Source: JAPPHA01 sp965221575 (GTDB lineage Bacteria > Pseudomonadota > Alphaproteobacteria > Rhodobacterales > Rhodobacteraceae). From it: a DNA stretch of 64,000 nucleotides. Position numbers and translations under genes: made by a program. The notes beneath the pieces are model-generated. The model worked only from the letters and a program-made list of their open reading frames with translations. It did not search any database and was not told the DNA's origin. Shown here one piece after another: positions 63,616 through 64,000 of this stretch. Within the stretch, counting starts at the first letter, position 1. The number at the start of each line of letters is the position of its first letter. The stretch lies in contig CBDCSM010000007.1 in the NCBI GenBank assembly GCA_965221575.1, positions 172,341 to 236,340 on the forward strand. Reading direction: 5' to 3'.

Positions 63616-64000
63616 TCATCGATCGATTTCTCCAAAAACGACGTCCATCGTTCCAATGATTGCCGCGACATCCGCGAGCTGGTGTCCCTTCGCCATGTGA
63701 TCCATGGCCTGGAGGTGCAGGTACCCGGGCGCGCGAATCTTGGCCTTGTACGGCCTGTTGGTTCCGTCTGCCACCAGATAGACACCGAATTCTCCCTTTG
63801 GCGCTTCCACGGCGGCGTAGACTTCGCCGGCAGGAACATGAAAACCCTCGGTATACAATTTGAAATGGTGGATCAGCGCTTCCATTGACGTCTTCATGTC
63901 TTCGCGCGTTGGCGGCGACAGCTTTCCGCGCGTAAGAACGTCTCCCGGCTCGCTTGCGAGTTTCTCGATCGCGGCCCTGATGATTCCGGTACTCTCGCGC
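63616..64000 (-). CDS. nuoD: NADH-quinone oxidoreductase subunit D (3' part, cut by the window edge)
   Basis: The C-terminal 127 residues of the 49-kDa-type subunit: EALIHHFKLYTEGFHVPAGE, EAPKGEFGVYLVADGTNRPY and the ending GTMDVVFGEIDR. It is open to the right edge, so start and N-terminus lie outside. The gap to nuoE is 88 bases. Confidence 0.96.
   Translation of the reverse strand, partial: RESTGIIRAAIEKLASEPGDVLTRGKLSPPTREDMKTSMEALIHHFKLYTEGFHVPAGEVYAAVEAPKGEFGVYLVADGTNRPYKAKIRAPGYLHLQAMDHMAKGHQLADVAAIIGTMDVVFGEIDR

Overview
This is a high-GC (about 60 %) chromosomal segment from an alphaproteobacterium. Gene content and order point to Rhodobacterales or a close relative: yajC-secD-secF beside serS-surE-pcm-nlpD-like, tatABC followed by a DUF815 ATPase, a DUF5337-like gene wedged between nuoE and nuoF, and nuoN-birA-coaX-rnj in one run. 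No rRNA, tRNA, CRISPR array, transposase or integrase was recognised.

Layout. (1) 1-8.4 kb is an accessory locus: an NHLM-type peptide export system (membrane fusion protein, C39 peptidase-ABC transporter, second ABC transporter), then on the other strand a 366-371 aa protein of unknown function and a discrete acyl carrier protein in a gene-poor stretch. No precursor peptide or modifying enzyme is certain inside the window. (2) 9.0-12.6 kb, minus strand: a TPR membrane protein, BamB and the GTPase Der. (3) 12.8-17.6 kb: a two-gene RND efflux pump behind a good sigma70-like promoter, then an Atm1-type ABC exporter. (4) 19.8-23.3 kb: a large anchored LysM protein carrying ten tandem 102-bp repeats. 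(5) 23.4-35.7 kb: LOG-family hydrolase, Fe/Mn superoxide dismutase, TSUP transporter, SecDF-YajC, SerS, SurE, Pcm, an NlpD-like lipoprotein, TatABC and a DUF815 ATPase. (6) 35.7-46.2 kb is a second accessory region: an acetyltransferase, an orphan ABC ATPase, a phytanoyl-CoA-dioxygenase-family oxygenase, an SDR, and then a tightly overlapping operon of Rieske oxygenase, choline-sulfatase (BetC), SDR, a 75-aa unknown, SDR and a carnitine/3-hydroxyacyl-CoA dehydrogenase. (7) 46.7-64 kb: DEAD-box helicase, RNase J, CoaX, BirA and most of the complex I (nuo) operon in reverse order, cut at the window edge inside nuoD.

How the genes work together. The nuo genes encode NADH:quinone oxidoreductase. 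SecDF-YajC and Tat form the protein-export set, with BamB in outer-membrane assembly. The 40.9-46.2 kb operon looks like a catabolic route for a sulfated or quaternary-ammonium compound: BetC releases choline or an analogue, and the Rieske oxygenase and dehydrogenases would oxidise the product. The pathway is inference; the enzyme families are read from motifs.

Notable oddities. Four apparent single-base insertions break otherwise good genes: three within 145 bp at 45.30-45.45 kb and one in nuoE at 63,105. An imperfect upstream element of about 130 bp occurs on both sides of the dioxygenase gene. One SDR lacks the catalytic Tyr-x-x-x-Lys. The RND permease has an extra hydrophobic insertion and an acidic tail. 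The NHLM/ACP/unknown-protein locus and the BetC-Rieske operon are the best candidates for undescribed biology.
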